Assembly: GCA_002284615.2 (NCBI GenBank)
Contig: MU070105.1
Location: 144,125-164,278 of the forward strand
Length of the DNA stretch: 20,154 nt
DNA from: Dunaliella salina
Taxonomy: Eukaryota > Chlorophyta > Chlorophyceae > Chlamydomonadales > Dunaliellaceae
Direction: 5' to 3'
Position 1 is the first letter of the stretch. The number at the start of each line of letters is the position of its first letter. A model generated the notes under the pieces. That model searched no databases and was not told the origin of the DNA. It was given only the letters and a program-made list of their open reading frames with translations. The position numbers and the translations under genes were made by a program. Positions 1 through 7,903 of this stretch are shown in pieces.

Positions 1-1116
1 GTGTGCACGTGCTGGGGAAAACACTGCAGAGCCTGGTTTACCTGCTTCATACACGTGTTTCACCGAAAAGCTGCTGACATCCCTGCCCATATAAAAAAGT
101 ACGCTTGTATGTCGCTGCTGGTCAGATTGCAGTGGTGCTGCTTGAGAGTTGCTGCAACAAAGAAGAGCGGCCTTGAAGAAAAGCGTGCTGCCTCAATGAA
201 TCTGAAAAACAGCTTGCATCATGTGTGCATCATTCCAGCCCTGGTCTAGGTTCAGCAACAGCAGCTGCAAGCAGTAAGCAGTCCATTTGTACAAAGTTTC
301 CATTCCTAGACTTGTTGTGATGTGACCAATCTAGTGTTGCTCAAGGGATGCAGCAATGCTTCCAGCAATGTTGGTAAACAAATGTTTGCAAGGTCATCTG
401 CACATTTTCTTCTGTTATCCTTTCTTGGCCCCCTCTTGTTTAACCTCTACTTCCCCCACTGCAGCTTGCCCAATGCGTGCACAAAAACGAACTTCGGCTT
501 GCTTCTGTTTCTCGCTTATTGGGGGAAGGGAACTGTCACAGAGTGCTGGTGCTCATGACAGCACATCTCGTATTTTTTTTCAAAAGCCATAGGGAATGCA
601 AATTATTTTCCACTTCATGTGCTTGAGTCTTTCCTTCAGCTGTACAAGACAGAGTGACAGGAATCGAAATGTTTAGGGTTCCTCTTCTTGCAGTCTCTTG
701 ATGCTTTGAGCCCTTTGCCAATCTCCTGCCCTTTGTTTCCCGCGTTTGCTCACAGGAGTTCATGTTCGGCAGTGCACCCCGCTTCCAAGATGCTGCTGCA
801 GCTAAGTAGATAAGCTTCCTCCTCTCTTGGCCACCTTGCTCTCCTAGTGGGGAGTCTGTATCATCTGAGGTACTGGGGACCAAAGTACTGTAGAGTCAGG
901 CTTCTAGGATGAAATTGTTATGGTTTGTACCTGAGAACTGGAACACCTGTGCTGGAAGTGCACGGAGCTGCAGTATTGTGTGCCCAAAGCAGCGCGCATG
1001 ACATGAAAGTGGGATGTTTTTTGCTTGGATAAATTTTGTCTTGTGAGAATGTGCAGCAGGTGTGCTTTCAAGTTTGTGTTGCCACTGCATGAAGCCTCAC
1101 TCTACAATGTGGAATG
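1..1116. other. No recognisable gene
   Basis: I see no protein domain, RNA gene or clear repeat here. Open frames are short (under about 120 codons), overlap on both strands and have no family resemblance I can name. Host introns, UTR or old unrecognisable transposon sequence are all possible. Confidence 0.5.
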
Positions 1117-1153
1117 TAAGGTTACATTGCTATATCCGCCTGTGAGGGCAGCT
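1117..1153 (+). repeat. 37-bp dispersed repeat, copy 1
   Basis: Matches 2064-2100 at 34 of 37 positions, same orientation; it begins TAAGGTTACAT and ends GAGGGCAGCT. The two copies bracket the LINE fragment at 1433-1822 but are not adjacent to it, so they are not its target-site duplication. Origin unknown; it could be the end of a short interspersed element. Confidence 0.7.
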
Positions 1154-1418
1154 AAGCGGAAACACAAACCTGAAACTAGACAACTCTTCAAAACATGCGT
1201 ACAAAAACGTCTGTTGTTGAGAAACATGCTCATAGTACCACGCAAAGCAGAGATTTTAGTAAGCACCGAAAAATGGCACAAGAAGTCTTAACCGAAATGC
1301 TCATATGTTTGACTTGAAACTGCAAGAATTCAGACAAGGAGAGAAATGGGCAGATTCAGATTTGCATGATGTTTGGCAAACAGTTAGCTCGAAACTCCCA
1401 GAACCTTACTGCAATGTT

Positions 1419-1432
1419 CCATGATATATTAG
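1419..1432. repeat. Target-site duplication, 14 bp (copy 1)
   Basis: CCATGATATATTAG occurs here and again at 1823-1836, perfect over 14 bp and not extendable on either side. The two copies enclose the 390-bp truncated LINE on the minus strand and mark its exact ends. Confidence 0.9.
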
Positions 1433-1822
1433 ATTTAGATTTTCATTTGGGGACCTTCCGCCAGATTGTTCGACTGATCAGCCTGTGACTGGTCCTCGCC
1501 AGCCAACATAATATCCATAAGCTCAGAAATAAACAAATAAAGCTTGTTGTTGTGTTGCAAGAGGAAATCCTGCACACCCTGGACACTAACTTGCTGTAAA
1601 AAAGGTTGTTCCATGGAAAGAACACCTGAGAAGCAGTTGAACAGGCAAGCATACTTTCTCCTCAAATCACGAACAGCTGCATTTCTGCACGTCAAAAGGG
1701 CATGGACTTCATCCTGAATCTTAGCAATAGAGCAGCAATCACACATGAGAGAGTTTCGAGAATCCCATGCCGCTGTCTCTACCTTCAACCTGTGTGCTCT
1801 AAGTCTGAATCGGCTAAATTGG
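1433..1822 (-). mobile_element. 5'-truncated family A LINE, C-terminal end only
   Basis: On the minus strand this encodes only the last 130 or so residues of the family A reverse transcriptase protein that is nearly complete at 7904-10276. Shared landmarks in order are SRFRLRAH, a zinc-finger motif (CDCC, then DEVHALLTC), ISELMDxMLAG and NNLAEGPQ just before the stop codon (TAA, complement of 1435-1437). The reading frame is still open throughout, so the copy is fairly young or short enough to have escaped stops. The 3' end runs straight from the stop into the flanking duplication with almost no 3' UTR. Insert length is 390 bp, framed by a perfect 14-bp target-site duplication: the normal product of target-primed reverse transcription that stopped early. 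It cannot be functional on its own. Confidence 0.92.
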
Positions 1823-1836
1823 CCATGATATATTAG
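1823..1836. repeat. Target-site duplication, 14 bp (copy 2)
   Basis: Second copy of CCATGATATATTAG, at the 5' end of the truncated family A element. It pairs with 1419-1432. Confidence 0.9.
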
Positions 1837-2063
1837 GAGCTGCAACAACAGCCTGAAAGCAAATGCTCATACGAAGTTCCATGCTTGCTTGAATTGTAAG
1901 TGGTGTCTGGCATTCATGTTTGCAAGTTCACGATGTGTAAATGGAATCACATCACAGTATAGGACTGCAGGTTAGCGCGCGCAGCGAAGAGCTTGGAAAC
2001 CAAGGTCTAGGGTGGATGAGCAGCTAGCCAGCTTTTATCAATGACCTGCTGCACAACTTAGGG

Positions 2064-2100
2064 TAAGGTTACATCGCTATATCCGCCTACGAGGGCAGCT
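2064..2100 (+). repeat. 37-bp dispersed repeat, copy 2
   Basis: 34 of 37 bases match 1117-1153 in the same orientation. The similarity stops sharply at both edges in both copies, which suggests a defined unit rather than a general duplication. Confidence 0.7.
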
Positions 2101-2481
2101 GCACCGTTTAGCCTTGGTATTTGAAGGTGAGGTGTGGTTTGAGTGTACAAATGGAAGTCCTTATAATCAGACAAGATGATTCCTCACCACTGTCTTGAGT
2201 GCAATTTACAATCTACACTTACATGCCCTGACCCATCCAAGTCAGACCGAAATGAAATCAGGATTTGGGGTGTGGCATTGCTTTGGCTAATTCAATACCA
2301 AGTTGATGGAACCAGAAAACTAAGGGCTCTACCTTGTCTAAATTGAACCATTGGGCTCTCGAGCTCTGGAACACAGAATCGCTCTACGATTGATGCATAC
2401 CAACGATGATGCATGGTAGTACAGGTCCATGGTGACTAGCTGCAACAGACAATACTAATATAGACTCATTTTAAAAACAAA

Positions 2482-2495
2482 TTACAAGGGTTACA
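2482..2495 (-). terminator. Possible poly(A) signals TGTAA (two)
   Basis: Read on the minus strand, TGTAA occurs twice (complements of 2482-2486 and 2491-2495), 80-95 bases past the stop codon of the proline-rich gene at 2576-3127. TGTAA is the usual poly(A) signal in chlorophyte algae. A five-base motif is common by chance, so this only fits if the organism is a green alga and the gene was once transcribed. Confidence 0.3.
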
Positions 2496-2575
2496 AGGGT
2501 GGCCTACAGCCCGAGGCTCTGGCTGATTGGCTGCTGGTGAAATAATCTCAGCTATGTGTAAGGCAGCGCCCTTTC

Positions 2576-3127
2576 ATAGACAAAAAAATGTCACCAGTTC
2601 CACTGCGTACTTCTGCTGCTCCTCCTCAGAGACATAGTTGGCAGCGGAGCGCCTGCAAAGCGTTGCCCGAATGTTGTCCACATCGCGGTGCTGCTTGAAG
2701 ACCTCCCATTGGCCCGGCTCCATGACGAAGGATGGAACCACGATAGGGGCCATCTCGCGGGGCCTCTGAGCAGATGCCAGTGCGCGCTGTGACTGGTGCT
2801 CTTGTGGAGCTGGTGCAACATCATGTACTGGCTGGTGCTCAGATGCCTCGCGAGGTGATCTGATGTGCTCCCCTGGGGCTCTCTCTTCCTTTTGTTGCTG
2901 CTATCTCCAGAGCCCGTCTGAGCTGGTGCCTGAGGCTGGTGCTCCAGAGGAGCAGGCGCCTTAGGCTTGTGCTCAGTTTGTGCTCTGCTACTGCTGCTTG
3001 GGTTGGGGGGGACAGTGCCGAAAATTTGCCGTGCAAGGCTGGGAGTGGGCTCCGCAAGCAGGGACTTCCATTGCTTTCTCTGTTCGCGAATTGTCACATC
3101 CAGAGGTTGATTGACGCGGCGCAGCAT
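2576..3127 (-). pseudogene. Proline-rich protein with conserved C-terminal domain, frameshifted
   Basis: Reading on the minus strand from an ATG at 3127, the protein starts with a basic helix-like stretch (LDVTIREQRKQWKSLL), continues into a low-complexity region of EHQPxAPAP-like units with a basic KRKR patch, then must change frame near 2880 to reach a C-terminal domain (VPSFVMEPGQWEVF ... EEEQQKYAVELVTFF) ending at a stop at 2576-2578. The same arrangement - basic helix, proline-rich linker, then an F-x6-W and EQQ-x3-A-x2-LVT(F/W) domain - is found in the minus-strand gene at 14687-15521, so this is a real family. Function unknown. It may be an ORF1/gag-like protein of a retroelement or a repeated host gene. 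A T-run and CT-rich tract just upstream of the ATG (near 3140-3170) could be the end of an intron. Confidence 0.6.
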
Positions 3128-3185
3128 CAAAAAATTGAAACCAGCTCCAGGAGGGTAAAAAAAAAAAAGTAGTGGACGTCATGTG

Positions 3186-3890
3186 TAAATTTTGGTCGGG
3201 ACCCCCTTGACCCACCCACCCACCCCAAAACCCCCCTTCCCGTGCTCCAATCCAGACAAAAAGGGTACCAATCTGCTCCTTCTCAAATTCCCTATCCATC
3301 TGCATACTCACAGCAAGCAAAAACAGGAGTGGCGAAGAGTTATGGGGCAAAAACTGATGCTTGGACGCTCATGCATGCGTGCCCTGCCAAGCACCCACAG
3401 CCGGCTTGGAAGTCAACAAACTGCATTTTCAACTTCATCACCCAAGTAAACATCTTGTTTTATCACCATCCTGTAAGTTTGGTATGATTTGCAGCAGCTT
3501 TGCACTCACACACCTATGGCCCACACCATTGAGCGTATGGCCTTGACACTCTACCACGCATAGAGACCCCCCCTTTCATCCAATTTGCACCAAAAGGGTG
3601 CCAATCGACAGTTCTTGAGCTCAGGAGTCCGACGATATGTTTAAAACTATGTAGAAGTGTCCCAGAAAAATTCTGGAGGGGGGGTCCCAAAAAGTCCAAA
3701 CCCCCCCCAGACACCCACCCCTACCGACCTTCACCGTTCGGACCCATATATATACCAATCGAAAGCTCTTGATCTCAGGATTCCGAATATGGGTGTCCCG
3801 ATCGGATTGACACATGAGGTCCAAAAGTTATGCTTCCTACACCCTCCTGCCAGCTCAGACAAAAATTTAGAAAACCTGTACGAGTCTTGA
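3186..3890. repeat. Degenerate repeat region with C-runs
   Basis: A unit recurs in the same orientation: 3601-3639 and 3755-3791 share CCAATCGA, then AG(T/C)TCTTGA, CTCAGGA and TCCGA; a weaker third copy starts near 3269. Each copy sits next to a run of C (3204-3240, 3567-3573, 3702-3710). Read on the minus strand, each unit gives a similar peptide pattern (R-x-PE(I/L)K ... W), so it may derive from a repetitive coding sequence. No known element recognised. Confidence 0.5.
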
Positions 3891-3917
3891 TTTAGAAAAA
3901 ACTGATCTAAAGTTCAG

Positions 3918-4208
3918 TCAAAACATGGTAACTAGCCAAAAAGGAATGAAGTCAGTTTTTGGAAGTTGGGCAAAAGTATGTAATGCTTTGAGAAGACCAA
4001 TGAACAAGTCCTTGCATTTTTTGCGCAGCTTACAAGCAATTGCAATAGAAGAGAACATGTTTCTCGTCCTAGACTTCAGCGCACTCACACTTATCGCAAG
4101 TTTTTGAACCACATCAAACAAATTACATTCCTTCCACTGCATTCCTATCATCAATTCAACTGTCCGTTCCCCACAGCAACGCCACTTGTCTTTGTAACAT
4201 AAGCTCAT
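3918..4208 (-). CDS. Short open frame, unknown (doubtful)
   Basis: A 96-codon minus-strand frame beginning with ATG, lysine- and cysteine-containing and without low complexity. It has no motif I recognise, no conserved neighbour and no copy elsewhere in the window. A shorter open frame overlaps on the plus strand. It may be an exon, transposon debris or chance. Confidence 0.15.
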   Translation of the reverse strand: MSLCYKDKWRCCGERTVELMIGMQWKECNLFDVVQKLAISVSALKSRTRNMFSSIAIACKLRKKCKDLFIGLLKALHTFAQLPKTDFIPFWLVTMF

Positions 4209-4323
4209 CTTACATAAAGGGGAGGGGAAAAGTAGGGTGTGATCTTGCGGATCACAAAAAAATGGGGCGGAGCCTGTGCTTCCCTTTCACCTAAAAACGG
4301 TTGACACCTCAACCTTGAGGCAA

Positions 4324-4340
4324 GGGGGGCTGCGCCCCCC
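4324..4340. repeat. G/C hairpin 1
   Basis: GGGGGGC, loop TGC, GCCCCCC: perfect 7-bp arms with a 3-base loop, followed by further C-runs. A second similar hairpin follows at 4473-4497. Confidence 0.75.
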
Positions 4341-4472
4341 CTCCAACCCCCCGCTCCTCTCTACTCCTGCTCGTGTCTTCAAAGCATTTAAGCATATCAC
4401 TACCATGCAGGTCACTCCCGTGGGCAAGTGGAGGTTATGCACCTTAACCTTATATTGGTTGAAATGAGATAT

Positions 4473-4497
4473 GCAGGGGGGGCTGCATCCCCCCTGC
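4473..4497. repeat. G/C hairpin 2
   Basis: GCAGGGGGG and CCCCCCTGC are perfect 9-bp arms around a 7-base loop. It lies just beyond the 3' end of the family B' LINE remnant on the minus strand. Confidence 0.75.
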
Positions 4498-4510
4498 GCC
4501 CCCCCGCTCT

Positions 4511-4960
4511 TGTAAAAAAAAGTAAAAGTCCGACTAGAGTCTACGCTGGTACTTACCAGCGTGCATTAAGGAAAGACCCAAAAGTTAGCACTGGCACTAA
4601 CAGTGAGCGTCACCAAAGAAGGCTAGCTCTGAGCAGCCCAGCTAACGAGGGTCCGGTGGGTTGTCGGCCACCTGTCCGGCTGCGCGCCTGGCTGTCCTGT
4701 GCGCAGCCCTCCCTGTAGCCCCCTTCCCCAAACCCCCATTGCTTACGTTATTGAATTGGACGGCATTTCTGGTGTTGTGAATTTTTGTTACGGACTATAC
4801 AACGTGATAGTGGAGTTGTTTGGCAGTTTTGTGAGCTTTGTCTTTTGTTAGGCCAAGTTTGCAGAGGGGATCAATAGTGTAGGGATTGAAGATAGTTCCA
4901 GCAACTCCAATTAGGATGGTAGGTCCTTTGCCGCGGAGGCTGTAGGTCGGTTCGGTGTTT
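4511..4960 (-). mobile_element. Family B' LINE remnant (end of PD-(D/E)XK nuclease, 3' UTR)
   Basis: On the minus strand a stretch beginning GPTILIGVAGTIF and running through LGLTKDKAHKTAKQL matches the end of the nuclease domain of the family B LINE at 12900-13060 (LGVGGTIYTEHTL, LGLDHQSATKLAQQL). After an apparent frame change it closes with ADNPPDPR and a TAG stop (complement of 4642-4644), matching the family B ending SNPPDPH-stop. The sequence is clearly diverged from the other B copies here, so it is a different subfamily. The 3' UTR contains a perfect stem-loop at 4544-4561. The upstream limit is uncertain; similarity fades near 4935-4960, which may be the 5' truncation point. No target-site duplication found. 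Confidence 0.7.
4544..4561. other. Stem-loop in LINE 3' UTR
   Basis: CGCTGGTA, 2-base centre, TACCAGCG: perfect 8-bp arms. It lies about 80-100 bases past the stop codon of the family B' remnant on the minus strand. LINE reverse transcriptases often recognise a 3' RNA structure; that role is inference here. Confidence 0.6.
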
Positions 4961-5984
4961 GCATGTGCACGCTGCATCACACATGTGCATTTGTGAACCC
5001 TGACTGGCCCGAGAGGCATGACCAACGCCTGGGTCCCGTCCCCGCAAATGGGCTTGGCATGCTGGAGGTTTGCTTCCCCCTCACCGAACGGGCTGGATGG
5101 GATGGCACTCCAAGCGAGGTTCGCCCCCCACGCACCCAACGAGCCGGTGGAGGTGGCACTTGCACAGCCTCGGCAGTGAGGTTTGGGTCCCCACCCATCC
5201 ACAATCCCACTCAATCCAATCCAAGAACAACACCAACAAAGCCACTCTCACACACCAACACTGTTGGCAACACCTCCTTGCATGCAAACCAAGTCTTCCT
5301 CTACTCAACCTGTCACTGCAAGCCTCATTCTCAGGCTGCAGGCAAATCTGGAGCCAAAGCCAAGATGACATTGCCCTCGAGCAACAAGAAACATTCCGTG
5401 AAAGGGGTATTCACTCACACACTTGCATCCTGAGGTCCTGTGAGCGACACAACCAGTGCAATAAGAATCGCGCACACCTCCACAATTGCACTCTGCAATG
5501 CTACAAGCAATACATGCCTGTAAACCTGCACTGCAGTGACTCTGCACAGCCTGAATACGCCAAGCAGCCTCAATGTGCTCGCAAGGAGCAGATTCTGCTG
5601 CACATGCAGAAGCAAAGATACTGCGCCTGCATGCACCGCAAAATCTCCCTTCTCCTCTTGTATGCGACGCACACCTACAATTGCACACATGCTCCCAGCC
5701 GAAGAGGCACCTGTCTTTCCATATTCCACAAACTTAGGTCTGCTGCAAAGCGCATGTCTCTCCCTGCCTCAAGACAAGCACGCAACACACTTCACATGCA
5801 TAAGCACCTCTCTCAAACATCCTCCTTAGTAACAAGAAACCAATAACTTTATCCATTGACACACATAGTGATGCAGGGCGACGCCTGTACACTCCATATG
5901 GAGCCCTTCCATCCTCCTTGAGAGACCTGGGCAGGCAAGTTTAAGACCCTGATGCATCTGTAACACCCGAGATGCAGCAGATGG
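4961..5984. other. No recognisable gene; long but unconvincing open frames
   Basis: Both strands carry open frames of up to about 250 codons (plus strand 5070-5846). The minus-strand frame around 5415-5688 is cysteine-rich with repeated C-x-C and C-x2-C pairs, and the DNA has an internal imperfect repeat (GCACACCTCCACAATTGCAC near 5470, a close match near 5670). I recognise no family. The openness probably reflects base composition and the repeat. Confidence 0.3.
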
Positions 5985-6049
5985 GTGCACCACCTTATCA
6001 ACAATATTTCGAATCCCAAACAGGCACAAATTGTCAAGTCCGTGCGCTT

Positions 6050-6518
6050 AATAAGAAAAGAAAAGAAAAGAAAGAAAAAGAAAAAGTACGTAGGCAAAGG
6101 AACTCTCCCTACATCAATTAAGGAAGAGGAGACACATAGGCTCAAAAAAGAGCTGTGTGCCCCCTCCACCACAAGGTATGAAAAAGAGAATGCTAATGTG
6201 GATCCGGAGGGTTACTTGAAGCACCTGGTCCTAGAACCTGACAGTGGGAAGTATTCTTGTTTTCAATAGCGCGGCGTGTGGTGACTAGTTTGTGGGCATA
6301 TTGAACAGAATGGGCATGAAGTTGTTGAGCAAGCTTCGTGGCACGCTGGTGATCCAATCCTAGTTGTTTGAATTGCTTCAAGGTATGCTTAGTGTAAATA
6401 GTTCCACCTACAGTCAGGAGAACATGGTGAATTGTAACAGCTTTAGCTTTAATAAGTTCACAAAGGTCTGCATGCTGCTGCTTTGCCGCGCTCAACTGAT
6501 GTATTGGCCTTGCGTCGG
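6050..6518 (-). mobile_element. 5'-truncated family B LINE (end of nuclease domain, 3' UTR, tail)
   Basis: On the minus strand this is collinear with 12840-13289: coding from just after the EIKFC motif region through LNAAKQQ-like SAAKQQHADLC, VGGTIYTKHTLKQF, LGLDHQRATKLAQQLHAHS and SNPPDPH-stop (stop complement at 6193-6195), then the same 3' UTR including the GAGCC hairpin side and GCCTACGTA, ending in a pyrimidine-rich (TTTTC)n tail, seen on the plus strand as the AAGAAAAG run at about 6050-6080. The frame from 6495 to 6193 is open. It lacks the catalytic part of the nuclease, so it is dead. The 5' edge is placed where similarity to the longer copy ends (about 6518); I could not find a convincing target-site duplication. 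Confidence 0.88.
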
Positions 6519-6540
6519 AAAGTTGTTAAAGGCAGAAGCC

Positions 6541-6845
6541 CGTTTGATTCAAACGAGAAGTCCGATTGAACGCGTTTGAATGCACCGTTTGAAAGCGTTT
6601 GATTCAAAGTAATATCCAAATGGCGTTCAAACGTGATTCAAACGGGTTTCAATGGTGTGCTTTTGAATTAAGCATGGCAGGACCCCGTTTGATTTAAACG
6701 CCATTCAAATACGTTCAATGTGTGCTCCCCGTTTGATTCAAACGCCATTCCACCGTGTGCCCCGTCTGTTTCAAGCGTGCCCCGTTTGATTCAAACGCCA
6801 TTCAAACGTGCCCCGTTTGATTCAAACGCCATTCAAATACATTCA
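6541..6845. repeat. Array of palindromic CGTTTGATTCAAACG units
   Basis: The 15-bp palindrome CGTTTGATTCAAACG (7-bp arms, single T centre) occurs exactly at 6541, 6730, 6783 and 6814, with one mismatch at 6686 and partly at 6596 and 6632. Several copies are embedded in a longer unit, preceded by CCC and followed by CCATTCAAA and TTCAATG(T/C)GTGC; the last two are 31 bp apart. Half-sites (TTCAAACG, CGTTTGAA) fill the spaces between. This may be a decayed satellite, the ends of nested MITEs or a binding-site cluster. It directly abuts the truncated LINE at 6050-6518. Confidence 0.8.
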
Positions 6846-7148
6846 ATGCGTGCTTAATTTTGTAAAAACGCAATAGGGTGGGTTCCAACTCGCGCAACCA
6901 AGCTCACGTGCACTTCTCCAATTGTTCTCAACACAAGATGCGTGTTTTGTTAGCGTTTCTAACAATGTATATAATAATATCAAAAAAATTTAATAATAGT
7001 AACAAAGAATAGTAAAAAATCAGTGCAGTTACCTGACAAGCCGCGCTGGCAATATAGATTAATTAATTAATTTAACAATATTGTTATCGAGATGTGCATC
7101 GTCTGCGAAATAGGAATGGGTAGGAGAAACAGCTACCTAATGATTTAG
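6846..7148. other. AT-rich stretch without gene
   Basis: Strongly AT-rich between about 6955 and 7085 (ATATAATAATATC, AATTAATTAATT). No coding potential and no RNA gene seen. It separates the palindrome array from the LINE mosaic. Confidence 0.45.
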
Positions 7149-7682
7149 TTGGCTTCGTTGACCTCTGCTGAGACTCTCAAAATTTTCATGCACAATAAGC
7201 TGCAAATGGCTATCAATAACCATGATGCCGACGCAATCAAGTGCTGGACACACTGTCAAACTGAAAGTGTCCGAAAGGGATTCAGGGATGATCTTCTCTT
7301 TGCCTGGCTGGAAGAGCATATGCACATGCGCCTCTCCTTCCTTGCTGTCATATATCACAACACTGACAATAAGATTGCTGCCCTTTAACAGGCAGCCCTC
7401 CAGCATTCCTGCACCACCTTCTTCTGCCAAAACCAAAGGCACAGTTTTGCCATCACCAAGCAAAACAACACTTGGATATTGTTAGACCCTGAGCTTCACC
7501 ACCCCAGAATTATTTGTGCTACCACACACTGTCAAAATCAAGGTTGCATGGCTCTCAGCTTCAGGATCCTCAAACTAGAAACTATCAGCCAGGACATGGG
7601 CACACAAATCATTCCAGCCTTGTACATGGAAAATCAAGAAAAGGGCTTCTGCTTGGTCCACGCGTTCAACATGGCTATAGGA
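7149..7682 (+). pseudogene. LINE cysteine protease-like domain, first half
   Basis: One frame from 7149 to the small insert at 7683, interrupted by a single TAA at 7386-7388, encodes a sequence that includes WILLDPELHHP and ends with EKGFCLVHAFNMAIG. The last motif looks like the nucleophile region of papain-fold proteases of the Josephin/OTU kind (Cys followed by a His/Asn-containing helix). RandI/Dualen LINEs are known to encode a cysteine protease, and the window holds what looks like the matching His/Asp half at 13291-13750 (QAHAVTLK, then WYLLDS). I infer this is the N-terminal half of that domain. No plausible start codon: the frame begins just after a stop at 7146-7148. The downstream half is missing here, replaced by the insert and the family A element. 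Confidence 0.5.
7671..7682. repeat. Target-site duplication, 12 bp (copy 1)
   Basis: ATGGCTATAGGA occurs here and at 7862-7873, perfect over 12 bp, directly abutting a purine-rich tail. It frames the insert at 7683-7861. Confidence 0.65.
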
Positions 7683-7861
7683 AAAGGAAAAGGAAAAAAG
7701 GAAAAGCTACGCAAGCTGGACTAGCCACAGAGCATCACGGGAGGAACAACCTTAACACCCAATATTGGGCACGCCTTTTCGAACCTCCACGGAATCTTAC
7801 CCACGACCTCCACGTCCCTTTCGAGGATGCGATCCGAATAGAAGACACCAGGTTCCCGCCT
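7683..7861 (-). mobile_element. Small truncated retroinsert of unknown family (minus strand)
   Basis: This 179-bp segment is bracketed by a perfect 12-bp direct repeat and begins on the plus strand with an (AAAAGG)n tract, which is what a minus-strand insert ending in a (CCTTTT)n tail would leave. The base order just inside the tail (CTACGCAAGC) resembles the CTACGTAGGC next to family B tails, so it may be a related LINE. Read on the minus strand it is open for about 46 codons from 7861 to a TAG (complement of 7721-7723) and includes YSDRILERDVEVVG and KVVPPVML, a family I do not recognise. The plus strand is also open across it, so the coding direction is not proven; the tail and duplication favour minus. 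Confidence 0.55.
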
Positions 7862-7873
7862 ATGGCTATAGGA
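7862..7873. repeat. Target-site duplication, 12 bp (copy 2)
   Basis: Second copy of ATGGCTATAGGA. Directly after it, 7875-7904 resembles the start of an APE endonuclease domain (TINVKGL; compare TFNVKGL at 13940), suggesting that protease and endonuclease sequence of a B-like element was joined by a deletion before the small insert arrived. Confidence 0.6.
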
Positions 7874-7903
7874 TATGACCATCAATGTCAAAGGCCTCTT
7901 TAA

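Larger units (their letters stand above)
1837..2575. other. No recognisable gene; holds the second 37-bp repeat
   Basis: Apart from the repeat at 2064-2100 and two possible poly(A) signals near 2482-2495, I see nothing in this stretch that I can name. Confidence 0.45.

Noticed and set aside
3657..3890. Short proline-rich protein on the plus strand
   Set aside because: Produced by C-runs in a degenerate repeat; no start context or conserved motif.
5070..5846. 258-codon plus-strand open frame
   Set aside because: No motif, low-complexity His/Cys/Ser composition, overlapping open frames on the other strand, and part of the region lies on an internal repeat. Not supportable as a gene.
6541..6845. 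CRISPR array
   Set aside because: Spacing is irregular, the units are palindromes with conserved flanks, and the context is eukaryotic transposon DNA.
7514..7903. Plus-strand 129-codon frame as a native N-terminus of the family A protein
   Set aside because: Most of it crosses the protease-like sequence in another frame and the 179-bp insert bounded by a 12-bp duplication; only the part after 7903 looks like the RT protein.
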